Positions 1 to 11,136 of a DNA stretch of 64,000 bases are shown here, one piece after another. Origin of the DNA: Tricholomella constricta (Eukaryota; Basidiomycota; Agaricomycetes; Agaricales; Lyophyllaceae); the NCBI GenBank assembly GCA_013368375.1, contig JAACJP010000009.1:124001-188000 (forward strand), read 5' to 3'. The position numbers and the translations under genes were made by a program. The notes beneath the pieces were generated by a model. It worked only from the letters and a program-made list of their open reading frames with translations. It was not told the DNA's origin and ran no database searches. Numbering within the stretch: position 1 is the stretch's first letter; every line of letters begins with the position of its first letter.

Positions 1-41
1 TCGTGTTGCGTTGTGAGGAAGCTGTCTAACATAGGTTATAG

Positions 42-625
42 GATGGACTTCGATTCGCTCAAGGACGCTCAGTCTGGTCTTGGCACTGGCGCTGTTATTG
101 TTATGGACAAGAGCACCGACATTGTTGCTGCCATCGCCCGTTTCGCCCATGTTCGTCTGTTCGCCCTACTGCTGTTCAAATCTGACATTGCTGTCTAGTT
201 CTACAAACACGAATCCTGCGGTCAGTGCACCCCGTGCCGAGAAGGAACACAGTGGATGATGAACATGATGGACCGTATGGCCGAAGGCAGAAGTCACAGC
301 CGCGAGATCGACATGTTGCTCGAGCTAAGGTGCGCTTTGCCATGACTTCTGGCGCCGCTTTACATGCTGACAATGCCACTCTCCCAGTAAACAAATCGAA
401 GGCCGCACGATCTGTGCCCTCGGTGACGCTGCCGCCTGGCCGATCCAAGGGCTCATGCGCCACTTCCGCCCGGTCGTCGAGCAGCGCATCGCGGACTACA
501 GGGCTGCTAATGGACCAGTTGCGTTCGGTGGACAGTTGGTCCGCGAGATGGACGACGATCTTGCGATTCCGGATAACTTGGGGGCGAGGCTACCGGAGGT
601 TGGGGCACGTCAGGCTATTGTGTAG
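42..625 (+). CDS. nuo-51: NADH:ubiquinone oxidoreductase 51-kDa subunit (NDUFV1), 3' part
   Basis: C-terminal part of the flavoprotein subunit of mitochondrial complex I, which binds FMN and an N3-type 4Fe-4S cluster and takes electrons from NADH. Three exons are visible: 42-150, 199-329 and 388-625. Bases 1-41 look like an intron tail ending in TAG. The first exon reads [20 protein letters not shown]. The second carries the cluster ligand motif [13 protein letters not shown], and the third reads [18 protein letters not shown], where the remaining cluster cysteine lies (ICALGD). All junctions are GT-AG and in phase, and the protein ends at TAG 623-625. The gene continues upstream of the window. 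Family identity is certain from these motifs; only the outermost splice site is inferred. Confidence 0.96.
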
Positions 626-811
626 ATGATTCGTTGTCGGCGTCTTCGTAGACCAGTAGCAAACCTAATAAAAATCCTATCTCATTTCATGAATTTCCGA
701 TGTTCTCGGGTTTGAGCACAATGGATATAAACAATAATATTTGTACATGCTTGCCCATCGCGTGAGGCCTGGTCGGCAACTTGATGCTCTTGTGTTCATT
801 AAACCTCAACT

Positions 812-3786
812 ATGTCGTCTGGGCGCAATCCCAAGCCCAGTGCTGGCCTTTTATCGGGCGTATTTAGCTTTGTATCAAGAGAACTCGAGTCATTTGTCAC
901 TACAGCGACTGGAGGAACGCTTGACGAGCCTGAGGTATGTTGAAAATCTCGCTCTGGACTCTAATTACTCACTTAAACCCAGTCGCTGCCTATCCCAATC
1001 ATACAATCGCGCAAGAAGGAACGCGGGGACTATATACAGAAGAAACGTGTTGTAGCAGACGACTCGATCACCCCGCAAACTTATCGCAAGCGAGCTCAAC
1101 ATCGCCCTGAGCGGAACCATGCCCCATCAGACTCGAAGCGGCGCGTTAGACAGTTCACCCCCCCGCAGGAAGAATATCAAGGTGCAACGACTGTTCTCTC
1201 TGGGTGATCTCAAGTTCTGATGTGCTGTGTTGTAGAACTCTCTGCCTCGGATGACTTTGAGGAAGACGCCGATGGTGTCCTTAAACACGCTCGCAAACAT
1301 ACCGAACACTCGACTTATCGTGGTATTAAGCGATCGGCCATCCCACCTCGGCGGGTTTCTCGATCTGATTCAAGTGACGATGAACCAACACGAACAAATC
1401 GACGTCAGCCCGACGCTGAAAGTACGTGGGACGCGCTAGCTTTTTGTCGTTACTTTCTCATTCAATTCATGCTCAGAATACTCCGACTCCGAGCATCCAG
1501 CTTCGTCATCGTCGCCGCCGTCACCTCTCGCTCTCAAACGCCGCCAGTCCGCTAGCATGCCTGGCTCACTCTTTCCCCGCTCCCCGTCGCTCGTCCCTGA
1601 AGACGACCGCCATGTTCGATTCAAATTGAAAATGTCAAGTCCACCATCTCCGTTTTCGAATGACGACGGGCGGGCTGGGCCCTCCCGATGCCAGAGGACG
1701 ACCTCGTCTGTTGAGGCGGCCGTGGACCACATCGGCGATGACGACGCGGACCCGTCGGTTTTACTGCCCAGTCCGACTGCCATGAAGGCGACTAAACTGA
1801 AAAGGAGGGACAAGGGCAAGGGGCGGGCGGTGGACGTGGACGCGTGGGAGGCGAATACGTCGGGTGACTTTCGCGTGAAGGGGAAAAAGCGGGAGCTGGC
1901 GGCTGCCAAAGCGGACCAGAGGAAATGCGAGACGCGGAGTGAGGAAGATAGGTTGGATGAGGACGACGTGGAATGGGAGACAGGCGGCGACAAGGAGCGT
2001 ATCAGGATGCTTGAAGAGGAGATTGCGAGGCTGAAGGAAGAGGTTCGTGTTCGCTTTTCAGCAATCTTGCATCTACTAAGTATATATTACAGCTATCGAA
2101 GCGACCTCGACTGCACACAGCCGCAAATCTACGACCCCCTCCTACACCACCTCCACCACCTCCGCCCCCTCCGCCAATGATTCCGGGATCATCGCGGATA
2201 CCAATAGCTGGAGACCCCGGCACCCTCTTCGCCTCTGCTCGAGCTGCCCTGAAACACGCTCCCCCTCCCATAGAAGCCCCAATCAACTCTCAACTGCCAA
2301 CCCGTCGAAAGGGAAAGCCTGCGATTGGCATCGCCCCCGATAAGATGGCGGCCTTTCTGAAGGAAATGAAGACAGTCAGATTGCGAAAGGTTTCTGGGAA
2401 TCTGCCCCCTTCGCTCAACTCCTCATTCAGCCACCAACCTGTTGCAAGCGGATCTACTTTTCGCGACGTTCTCAGAAGATCTACCTCTGCGTCGAATTTC
2501 CTACATGCGGACGCGCGAGTTGGCGATAAAAGGAAGCGCATCGCGGATGATCTGGCCGAGTTTCAGGATCATCTTCGTAAGTCTATCTTCTCGGTAGAGG
2601 ATAATGTTGCTCATAAACTTAATTAGGTATCGCTGTGAAACGACGTTCACTCGCGTCCTCAGATTCGAGTTTTGCTTCGACCTCGTCTTCCTCGCAGCAA
2701 TCTCACTCCTACCCTTCCACCTCGCGTTTAAACATTCCTTCAGGTACCTGGTTGTCTGCTTCCATTTCTACTTCTGCTGTAGACGCGGCCACCCCTTCCC
2801 TGTGCTCTGACAATGATATCGACAACAGAGACGCAGACGATGATCATGTTCCATCCACACCACCTATTCCTCCCTTTCGCAACGTTTTCCGGTTCAGACA
2901 AAATGGTATTCCTGTAAAACCTGATGAGCGCGATGCGCGTGCGAAGGGACCCGAAATCATTGACGTCGACATGCTCGACGACCGTGGCATGATCGCGATT
3001 TCACAAACTACAGACGCAAGGGTCGGCTTAACCCTGATGCCGCCGCCGCCGCCGCCGAGGCCGCCGGTGTCCCCTCATGTCACGAAGCTCCAGAGCGCGG
3101 AGGTGTTCGCGAAACGCCCACCCACGTCGCCGATGCCGGGTCATGCGTCGCCTGTGAAACCGCGACCTCCGGGACGTGGTAGGCCTGCTCTTTCGTGTCT
3201 ACCAGCACTGCAGCGCGAGGACAAAAGAAGGCCCGGGGAGTCGGATGAGGAGGATGATGCTGATCCGCTGTCATTGTCGTTTGAGGATTCAAATCCAGAG
3301 TCGACGTTCAGCCTGCGGGCGTCCCGGAAGAGTAAGGTACAAAAGCAGCAGCAGCAACGGCCATCGTCGAACAACCCGAAACCTGCGTTAACGAAGCCTA
3401 ATAACACGCAGAAGCAACAGCACCGCCGCCAGCCCCATCAGTCACAGGACCGGGAACGGGTACAGGAGACTTCGAAACAGCCAAGTGTGGCTTCCGCTGC
3501 GTCGGCGCGATCACACAATCAGAGCACGAATTGCGCATCGCGTTCCGGACAGAGCTTGCAGCGGAAGCGCAGGCCAACGCTAGATGAGGAGTTGCGCAAC
3601 GTGGGGTTCGATTATCAGGATGATGATGATGAATTGGAAAGCGGGGTTTTGATTGGCGTTGGGACACGGAGCAAGAAGCGGGGCTTCCTTGCGCATGGGG
3701 GCGCGGGAGGCGCGCCGGTGTTCATGGGAATTGGATATGTGGAGGGGGCTGAAGAGGATGGCGAGGAGGACGAGAACGGGGGATAG
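812..3786 (+). CDS. Large low-complexity protein with coiled coil, polyproline and WH2-like motif
   Basis: Not recognised as a named gene. Six exons (812-934, 983-1181, 1236-1421, 1477-2042, 2093-2576, 2627-3786) join in phase to a 905-aa protein. The N-terminus has an amphipathic stretch, GLLSGVFSFVSRELESFV, that could be membrane-seeking. Basic and acidic serine-rich segments follow, then a short coiled coil (RIRMLEEEIARLKEE) just before intron 4. A proline run opens exon 5, and about 60 residues later comes AAFLKEMKTVRLRKV, which resembles a WH2 actin-binding motif (hydrophobic helix followed by LRKV). The C-terminal third has a second proline run, glutamine-rich stretches and an acidic tail. 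Order polyproline then WH2 is seen in WASP/WIP-type actin regulators, but the likeness is weak. A nuclear or pore-associated role is an equally open alternative. Confidence 0.85.
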
Positions 3787-4498
3787 TATGGATATGATGA
3801 TAGGATCCTGGAGGGAGGGATGGTAAGGAGGAAGAAGGTTATCAGGAGGCAGGGGATGATGACGAGTATCTACTTCGAAGGACGAAATCTTCGGGCGGGC
3901 ACAGGGATGGGCAATAGTGTGTCTTGATCTTTCATGTTGTTTTGTTCATCTGCTGTCTAATGTTTTGTATTGTTGTCTTACTATTAATAGTGTTGTTGTG
4001 CCAATAGTAACGGGTCGACATGCCAGCTTCAACGTGATGTCGTTGCCCTCATTCAGTGTAATTCTTGGACGTTCTGAGAAGACGAAGTCTTTGCAAACTA
4101 ACTCGAGCCATAATTGGTGTCACTGTTAGAGCGTATCTGGGCGCTTGAGCTAACGGCCTAACTTGTGCTTTCATTCATCTGGGAACTTGTGCCAACGGAA
4201 TGCAACTTCCAGGACTCTGGACAACGCGCATTCATGATCTTGCTTATTTGACCTCAGGCTCTCAAAATAAAATACCACATGGGGTTGCCTGTGCGTCCCG
4301 CTCGGGCCATAGATCTTCGCGCCTTTCCTGGGATTCGCATATCAACGCATCTTTGACGTCCCGGCGTTAGCTGCCAGTGTTTCGCCTTGCAATTGATGCT
4401 ATCAGATTGTCAACCGGTGGTCGGGGAAACGAAGAGCCTGGCGACTATAAGGGTCTCATTCATCGTCGATAGTAACACTACAACTTTGGGCTTTCGCA
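3787..4498. other. Intergenic region, no gene seen
   Basis: Contains the 3' flank of the upstream gene and the promoter side of the secreted hydrolase. A TATA-like CTATAAGG lies about 55 bp before the hydrolase ATG. No open frame here has recognisable protein character. Confidence 0.6.
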
Positions 4499-5559
4499 AT
4501 GCGTATCGTTTTACTCCTTTCTCCTCTCTTTCTGTCTTTTCTCTTATCCTGCGCAGCTGACGCTGCTGCTGCCGCTCTCTCTGCAACTCTTAAATTATTT
4601 CTTACCTCCAAGGACGGCACAAAGATCTATGCAGAGGCGACGGGAAATAGAAACGGTCCTCACGTTATCTTTGCCCATGGCCTCGCCTGTACCAACGCTG
4701 CATTTGACCCTTTATTTAGCGACAAGGCCATGACCTCCAAACTATATATGGTGAGTTCACCCAGCCCCCAATATTTTCCAGTCCCTGATATCTTCGGCGA
4801 TTTGAGGTTCGATATGATACTCGCGGACATGGTCTTTCTGGCAAACCGTTAACTCCTGACTTCTATTCATCCGATCGATATGCCGATGATGTCAAAGCCC
4901 TCATCATCGCTTTCAAACTCAATAAACCGTTTTTTGCTGGATGGTAAGTAATTCTAAGTTCAAGTAAACGGGATTCATTTTTTTTCTTATGACCATGCAG
5001 GAGCTTGGCTGGGGCGATTGGCGCAGATATCGCTGCTAATTTCCCGACCCCGCTTCCATTCTCTGGTCTCATTTGGTTGGCTGGCCTTCCATACATCGGC
5101 GATATCCTTCCCAAAGTTGCAACTCCCAAGGTCCTGAGCTTCCTGCCGGGACTTGAATCCACCATGGATGCAACAACTGCGTTAAAGACCAGAATCGATT
5201 TTGTCGAAACATTGTCATCGGGGACAGCATCCGTTCCCTATGCCACTAAGCTCGCTTGGGTGGGAAGCGCAGTCTACCTTCCACCTGCGGCTGCGAGTCT
5301 AGCGCTGGGCCGCACGCAAGATCCTGCGAAACTCTTTACGGAGGCGAAAGCTGGCTGGCCATTATTAATTATCCATGGCACGGAGGATCTGCAAATAGAC
5401 GGCAATGCTGTTATTGGCAATATGGCGCCGCTCTTCCACAATGTTGAGACCCATCTTCTCAAAGGCGCCGGACACATTCCTTTCTACGACGATGAGGCCA
5501 GCGTTGCAAAATTTATCCTCGACTGGACTGCGCGTATTTCCAGCGAAAAGCCGTACTAA
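4499..5559 (+). CDS. Secreted alpha/beta hydrolase
   Basis: Predicted extracellular serine hydrolase of the alpha/beta-hydrolase fold. Three exons (4499-4750, 4807-4943, 5001-5559) give 315 aa. Residues 1 to about 20 form a signal peptide with a leucine-rich core. The fold's landmarks are in order: oxyanion-side HG in VIFAHGLACTNAAF, the strand motif RYDTRGHGLSGKP, nucleophile elbow GWSLAG with Ser131, acid Asp259 in HGTEDLQID, and His288 in GAGHIPFYD. The intron 2 junction falls inside the nucleophile elbow (TG|G for Trp). Substrate cannot be told from sequence; esterase or peroxidase-like activity is possible. It is intact, with a complete triad. Gene spacing gives no hint of a pathway. Confidence 0.9.
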
Positions 5560-6078
5560 TCCCCCGGGTAGGCCGTGATTCTCTCAATTCGTATAATAGT
5601 AACTCATTCTTTTCAGTTATCACACTCACTGTCACTACTGCATGCTCATTGAACACGAAGTTTGGAAATGTGTCTTCCCTGTACAATACATCGATGAACT
5701 ATTCCCATACTGTCCAGGAAAAATGTGAACTAGCCGCGACACTGAGAAGCATGAGGCAGTAGCTCAGATTGTATGTATGGTCAACCGGGGCACGGGCATT
5801 GAGACCGCCGGTCCTAAGCCTAAACCTCTTGAGTCCGCTCAACATGAGAAAAACTAGGCATCGAGTTGGAATACCACGACAACCCTTAACAATGTCAGAA
5901 GCGGTCTTAGGAAACAAATGCTCATTTCTGATCTACATCTTTCCATAGAATGATCGCTATTTTTGGTATCAGTGTCATTTGTTTGTTTCTATTTTAGAAC
6001 TCCTCACGACGATGTCCGCTCTTTCTTCGGCGTCAATTTGAAAGGTGGCTAATCACAAAAATCGGAAGCAAATACATT
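5560..6078. other. Convergent intergenic region, no gene seen
   Basis: Holds the 3' flanks of the hydrolase (+) and the methyltransferase (-). No coding frame or RNA gene was recognised. Confidence 0.6.
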
Positions 6079-7638
6079 CTAAAGTTTTCTGGCAGTAACA
6101 CAATTCAAACGAAGGTACATGGGAATGTTCTCGTCTTGCACCTCCAGAGTCGCATTGAACTCCATCTTATTGTACTCTTCAGGGTTCATCCCGCTTCCCA
6201 GTATAAGGGTCTTGCCTCCGTTAATGAACGCCTGATATGAAGTGAGTATGAGAATGCATATACGTACAGGGTTCGGGCTCGAACCTTGACGTTTTCGCGC
6301 ATAAATTCGCCCACCAAGTTGAGATGTCTTCCTTCCGCCGTATCTGTCGAAAAATGTAGCACGTCGGGATACTCGGAGAAAGGGTAGATTTACCTTCGGA
6401 TAAGAATGGGCCAACCGGCATCCACACATCTTGTTGCTGAATGTCATGGAACGTACCGTTGGATCTGATCATGTTGTCCAAGCCTTCTGCAGCATTGACA
6501 CTGGCGTTTCTAATTGCAAGTGACTGCCGGAGCGCCGCGCACCACCTTCCGAACCAGCAGTCCGTGCCGATGACCTGCTTTTGAGCATCGACGATGAAGA
6601 AGTCCCACTCTTGGAGCTGAAGGAAACCACCAGACCGGAGAGCCGCCGAGGACTCGCTGATCAGTGATTTGTAGTCCTTAATGCCTATCGGTCAAATCAA
6701 GACGTGTGTTTCAGGTAGTTCGAGGGCCAAAGCCTCACCCATGGCAATCATGCGTCCGTTGACGACATCGAATTGGCCTCTGTACATGTGAAGGCCTTCG
6801 TTGGCATCGCACTATTGGTCGTAACTCTGTCACAGGTAATGTATGATCCGGCGTGGCAGTTCACCTACCACATCTATCCTGAAGAGAGAGGAAAGAATTT
6901 TAGTTAGATCGAACGCGCGGTCTCCTTAGAAAAGGAGTTGCCTCAGGTTCTTCGGAACAAATCTGCCGAAACGGCGGGAGTCTCGGTTAATAAGGCTGAC
7001 TGCTTGAGAACACGACATTGTGCAGACACACACCCAACATGCATTGGAGCAATATCAGCGCCGACGACAAAGCAATTGGGAAATTCTCTAGCCATATCCA
7101 TCGCCCTACCAGAGCAGGGCATCAGATTGAATCATTGACAAAACACCACAATGTTTTTTTAAAGAGGATGACTTCACCATGCACCGGTACCGCATCCAAG
7201 GTCGAGAATAGCCTTAGTCTGATCGCCCTGACAAGCCAAATGCGCTTTCACAGGTCCGAAGTAGTTTCCCCCAATAAGCATCTTCAAGAGGACATGCTGA
7301 TTGTCTGAAGAAAACCACAGGATCAGGGCACGTTTGACACCAAACCAACAGTTATCTTACTCAAACGGGCAACTTCCTCACTGTTTATCGGAAGTTGGTA
7401 CAAGTCTTTACGAGAAGAAGAAATCACGTTCGCGACGGAAGGAATTGCACCGCGAATCCTAACCAGATGAAAAGAGTCAGACAAATATATCATAAAGGTT
7501 GTGTGCTTACTGAGGATTCTGGCTAGGCGATTGTGTTACAGTCTCTCGAACGAAATCAGCAGCAGAGCTCGACACAGAACGACATGGCCGACACAACGGC
7601 AGAGGACGAAACAACAAGGGGCGGAGCAGTCTGAACAT
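6079..7638 (-). CDS. Class I SAM-dependent methyltransferase
   Basis: Methyltransferase of the Rossmann-fold class, close to the fungal Tam/LaeA-like group. Ten exons (7511-7638, 7361-7458, 7178-7304, 7034-7105, 6942-6962, 6869-6878, 6739-6811, 6394-6684, 6285-6343, 6079-6231) all join in phase to 343 aa. Motif I reads ILDLGCGTGAW, followed by MAREFPNCFVVGADIAP (acidic loop), VPKNLRIDVCDAN and FDVVNGRMIAMG, then LRSGGFLQLQEWD. The N-terminal 30 residues are arginine-rich with hydrophobic spacing and no acidic residue, so a mitochondrial presequence is possible. Two exons are only 21 and 10 nt, and the intron between them starts with GC. Substrate unknown; secondary metabolism or a mitochondrial small molecule are both possible. 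Start chosen because the upstream frame has no other ATG in phase. Confidence 0.88.
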
Positions 7639-8836
7639 CGATAGAGTCGAATGAAATAAATGGAATGCGAGGCGACATGCCTTTATACACAGCGGAAGTT
7701 ATAAGTAGATTGAGAGCTGGGAAGTTTTGGGTATATCCTGAACACGCTTGCTCTACTGTTGTGACTCCGTGAATGAACAGGAAGGCGGAACCTTTGCAAA
7801 GCATGTGTATCGCACGTGTGCAATGTTCGCCTGAGTCCTCAGCCTGGTTAGTGCTTTCTGAGATGCAACAGCTCTGTAAACCTTCGCCGACGGGGGTAAT
7901 GGAAGATTGCACAATCCGACAGGCCACACACAGAATCAAACGGATGACGAGTTGATCCTGATCTTTGCCCATGAGAGACCGCGTACGAATTCTGGAATAT
8001 ATAGAATGAGGCAAGGCCCCATTGGCAAAGGATTTGACCGCGACTCACCAGTAAATTCTTCAAATCTCAAGCAACGCGACCTCACACGATCAACCACGTG
8101 GATCGATCAAACAACCACGTGGATTTCGACTGAGGTGGTTTCCGAGTCAACCTGCATCGCCAGCTGTGTATCCAGCTCCACAAACTTCCTGTTTCGAGTC
8201 TTTTGGGGCTACCTTTGAATCTACCTGGAGTCTCCAAATTTAGCCTGCCTCACACACGCCGTGTCCTCAGCTACACTGTGCGAAAACAGGCGAACATTGT
8301 ATTCACACAATCTGCTCTCCCTAGACTTCAGTTTTCTGGCCGCCGCACCCTTTCCTGATGTTTGTTGACAATCTGAAAACCACGTCAATTATCACACGAC
8401 TATTGCTCTTCAGGCCATGTGTCAATATCTCCAATCGTCTTGCTATTCACTCAGGTGGCTGACACAGCTGAATTCTCCGGAGACGAGACCTCGAAGGGGA
8501 TGGTAGGAACGTCTGTCTTGTCAATCATAAAGCGACCGTTCTCTGAGCCTCAGTCTGCCATCGGCAATGTTGCATGGCGACTTTCCTGGAACTATCAGAC
8601 GGGTCACCATGGACGCGCCTGCGAAAAGAACGACAAAGCTTTGAGGGTGCTTTTGACGCATCACCCGAGTAAACGTCATCCTGTTCGTCCCAAACCTTGA
8701 TATTTCCGTTCTTAAGTGGGCAACATCTGGGATCAAACTGGCTTCTTTGATGATGGCCATCAACAACTGAGGGCAGAAGACCTTCATAAACTTGCTAACC
8801 CACTTTCGCCTCAATAAGTTCGCCTCTCTTAAAACT
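7639..8836. other. Shared divergent promoter region, no gene seen
   Basis: Separates the methyltransferase (-) from the 7TM gene (+). It has a pair of CCACGTGG palindromes but no recognisable coding frame. Scattered open frames on both strands lack codon or protein character. Confidence 0.6.
8091..8124. promoter_or_regulatory. Paired CCACGTGG palindromes (bHLH-type sites)
   Basis: A 13-bp direct repeat, CAACCACGTGGAT, occurs at 8091-8103 and 8112-8124. Each copy contains the palindrome CCACGTGG, a G-box/E-box core bound by bHLH and some bZIP factors. The centres are 21 bp apart, about two helical turns, so both would face the same side of the DNA. Regulatory function is inferred from motif and position between divergent genes. 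Confidence 0.4.
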
Positions 8837-10170
8837 ATGGCGGCTGTTTCTCCCATTACGGTGAATTCTCTGAAAGGTTTTTGGACTTTGCTTCTCCGTC
8901 GTCGTTTTCTGCACCTCATGCATTTCTCCATTAGTTGTCGGATTGGCGGGGCCGATCACTGCAGCCGTAGTGACTCTCATACGGTTGTTCGAACGTGTTC
9001 GGAACAGGAAGTTTGGCTATGATGATGGGTTCGCCGCACTGTCTTTGTCGATTCTCATAATCTTCGTGGTGGCTCTTTTTGTTCATCTGGGTGACCCAAG
9101 TACGTGCTAATTATTTGGGTTCTGTCAATTTCTTTGAAGAAGAACTCTACCAGGCCACTTAACATATGCGACTAGGGTCGGCATGTACTATGTCTTGTCT
9201 CAAGGCTTCTACGGAGTTATATGGTATGACCTTGACGGCTTGTACATCTTCAAACGGCCTTTAAGCGTCGAAACTATGCAGGACTGCTCGATTGTCAATT
9301 CTTTTCTCGATTGTTCGAATCACCCCTGCTGGGAATTATAAAAAGCTTATGTACGGCCTCGTTGGGTCGTTCGTCCTTCTCTGGGTCATCTTGTTCGCCC
9401 AGGTGTTCTGGGTTTGTGAAAATCAACCTCTCTGGAAGGTGGGTAGAGACGAGTTGAGAACAGGATACACTCTTTGCTGAGCCTTCCTTTTTTTTTTAGG
9501 ATACCCCTGCCCCTCAATGTGCCCTTGGGAGGGATGTCGCCATTGCACAGCTCATCAGTACGTATATTGGGCCGCCTTTCCTTTTCAGATCTGATCTCTA
9601 CGCCCGCCAGGTGATATTTACGCGGATGCCACCTTGATCGCGGCTCCTCTCAGACTTCTCTGGAATTTAGGTGTCACACGGGCTCAGCGAAACCGCCTGC
9701 TGTTAGTGTTCTCATCCAGTGTCGTCACGAGTGCGGCGAGTCTCATTCACGCATACTACGTGCTTCGAGTTGGTGGCTTGGATGAAGTCTTCGTCGCCGT
9801 CGTTGAGGTGCGCAGCTCTTTGCCGATAATAAATTCCTCTTACTCAAGGCTCTTTAAGATCTGTGTTTCTCTCCTGGTCTGCAACCTTGCCGTTCTCGTT
9901 GGACTGGCTGCGCGCATTATCGAATCACGCGGTGGTAAATCGCACGGATTGCATTCCGAAAGCTTTGGCATGTCCCGCTCAAAGATTACCACTGCTGGTA
10001 TAGGAGCACGATCCGTCGAGTTCACGTCAACCCGTACCGTAGACGACGGGCTCAACGTCAAGATCGTCGACATACATACTGGTCCATTTGGCGACTCCAC
10101 GTATCCAAAAGAAGGGGACAAAGCCTTTCACTACCCAAAGCAAACCTACCACGACAACAGCTGGTCATGA
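8837..10170 (+). CDS. Fungal 7TM integral membrane protein (rhodopsin-domain-like)
   Basis: Multi-pass plasma or endomembrane protein of the fungal 'rhodopsin domain' family; not an opsin, and no retin-binding lysine was assigned. Exons: 8837-8876, 8935-9099, 9154-9223, 9282-9438, 9500-9557, 9611-9807, 9859-10170. Family landmarks are RLFERVRNRKFGYDDGFAAL after TM1, GVIWTARLSILFSIVRI, FWVCENQPLWK followed by PQCALGRDVAIAQLISD, then AAPLRLLWNLGV and the last helices. The C-terminal tail of about 90 residues is polar and serine/threonine-rich. The final intron (9808-9858) is 51 nt, free of stops and in frame, so a longer protein could be made by retention. The 13-aa first exon was chosen because it supplies the only in-phase ATG. 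Biological role unknown. Confidence 0.82.
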
Positions 10171-10407
10171 TAGGTATTAATCGGAGCGGCTTGATGCCCG
10201 CTAAACTTGGACAATACTTGAGAGAGATTTTGACACTTACTTATATTATAATTTACTCTCCAACTGGTTCCTGGTGTCCCGCAATGTGTCTACCCGAAAT
10301 TTTGATAGCCACCAATATACCATCGTATTCGATACCTCCGAGAATATCGCGTGTTTGAGAATGAAAGAAGGGATTAACGGGAATCGCAACGGAGAGTACA
10401 CTGAAGG

Positions 10408-11016
10408 TCAATGTCGCCAACCAATCTCATGTCCATTCTCCATCATAGGTTCTACAAACCCGCGGAACTTCCATGCCCGGTCTGCAACGTCCTCTTCCCC
10501 CTCGCGCGCACTTTGATCCTGCGACCAACGCATACCATAGCCATCCGGGACTCGGATTTCATACACCAAGATCTGATGTGGAAGCCAATGTAGATTCCTC
10601 CATGAGGCCCCACTCATCACTTTCCAAAACAACGCGACTGCCTTCTCATTGATGATGGATACGGGTCCACAAGGAGAGCCCCACCAACCCGCACTCATTT
10701 CCCTTCTACCACGCTCGGCCGATGTCGCATCAGCGGCTTGCGAGCGATGAAAGTGTTTTGACCATGCACGTGCTCCGACAGTAAGCCCAGCCTTGTTGGG
10801 CACGAGGAAGGCAGCAAGGCAGGTATCCAAGTCAGGAGGTACGGAGCCCAATGCAGATCCTACAGTGTAAGCCAGACCGTGCGATAGGTGAACAAAGAGT
10901 GGGGTTTTGACGATTTCGTTGTCAGCAGGGTGCGAAGAAAGATATTTGAGAACTTTTGCGCGCTCGGCAGAAGTTGAAGGGAGTTCCTCCATTCCATGAC
11001 AGTAAGGAATATCCAT
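10408..11016 (-). CDS. Conserved fungal hypothetical protein (202 aa)
   Basis: Uninterrupted reading frame of 202 aa, MDIPYCHGMEELP to the C-terminal GFVEPMMENGHEIGWRH. No known domain was recognised. Codon use and aromatic-rich composition (WWGSPCGP, WRNLHWLPHQILVYEIR) look like a folded cytosolic protein, and the C-terminal motif has the look of a conserved family ending. It lacks a signal peptide or membrane segment. It is divergent from the Saf4 gene with about 120 bp between start codons, so the two may share a promoter. Function unknown. Confidence 0.8.
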   Translation of the reverse strand: MDIPYCHGMEELPSTSAERAKVLKYLSSHPADNEIVKTPLFVHLSHGLAYTVGSALGSVPPDLDTCLAAFLVPNKAGLTVGARAWSKHFHRSQAADATSAERGRREMSAGWWGSPCGPVSIINEKAVALFWKVMSGASWRNLHWLPHQILVYEIRVPDGYGMRWSQDQSAREGEEDVADRAWKFRGFVEPMMENGHEIGWRH

Positions 11017-11136
11017 GAGTAGTGGTACTGGTAGTAGTGGGAGTAGTCGTGATTAATTATATCAACTTTATTTATAGTTATTTAGGATGGGTGGCCCGAA
11101 GTCCGACGCCTCTTTGTCCGGTACTTTGACAACAAT

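Noticed and set aside
8521..8931. 136-aa minus-strand frame upstream of the 7TM gene
   Set aside because: Overlaps the 7TM first exon and intron antisense; lysine/arginine-rich translation without protein character.
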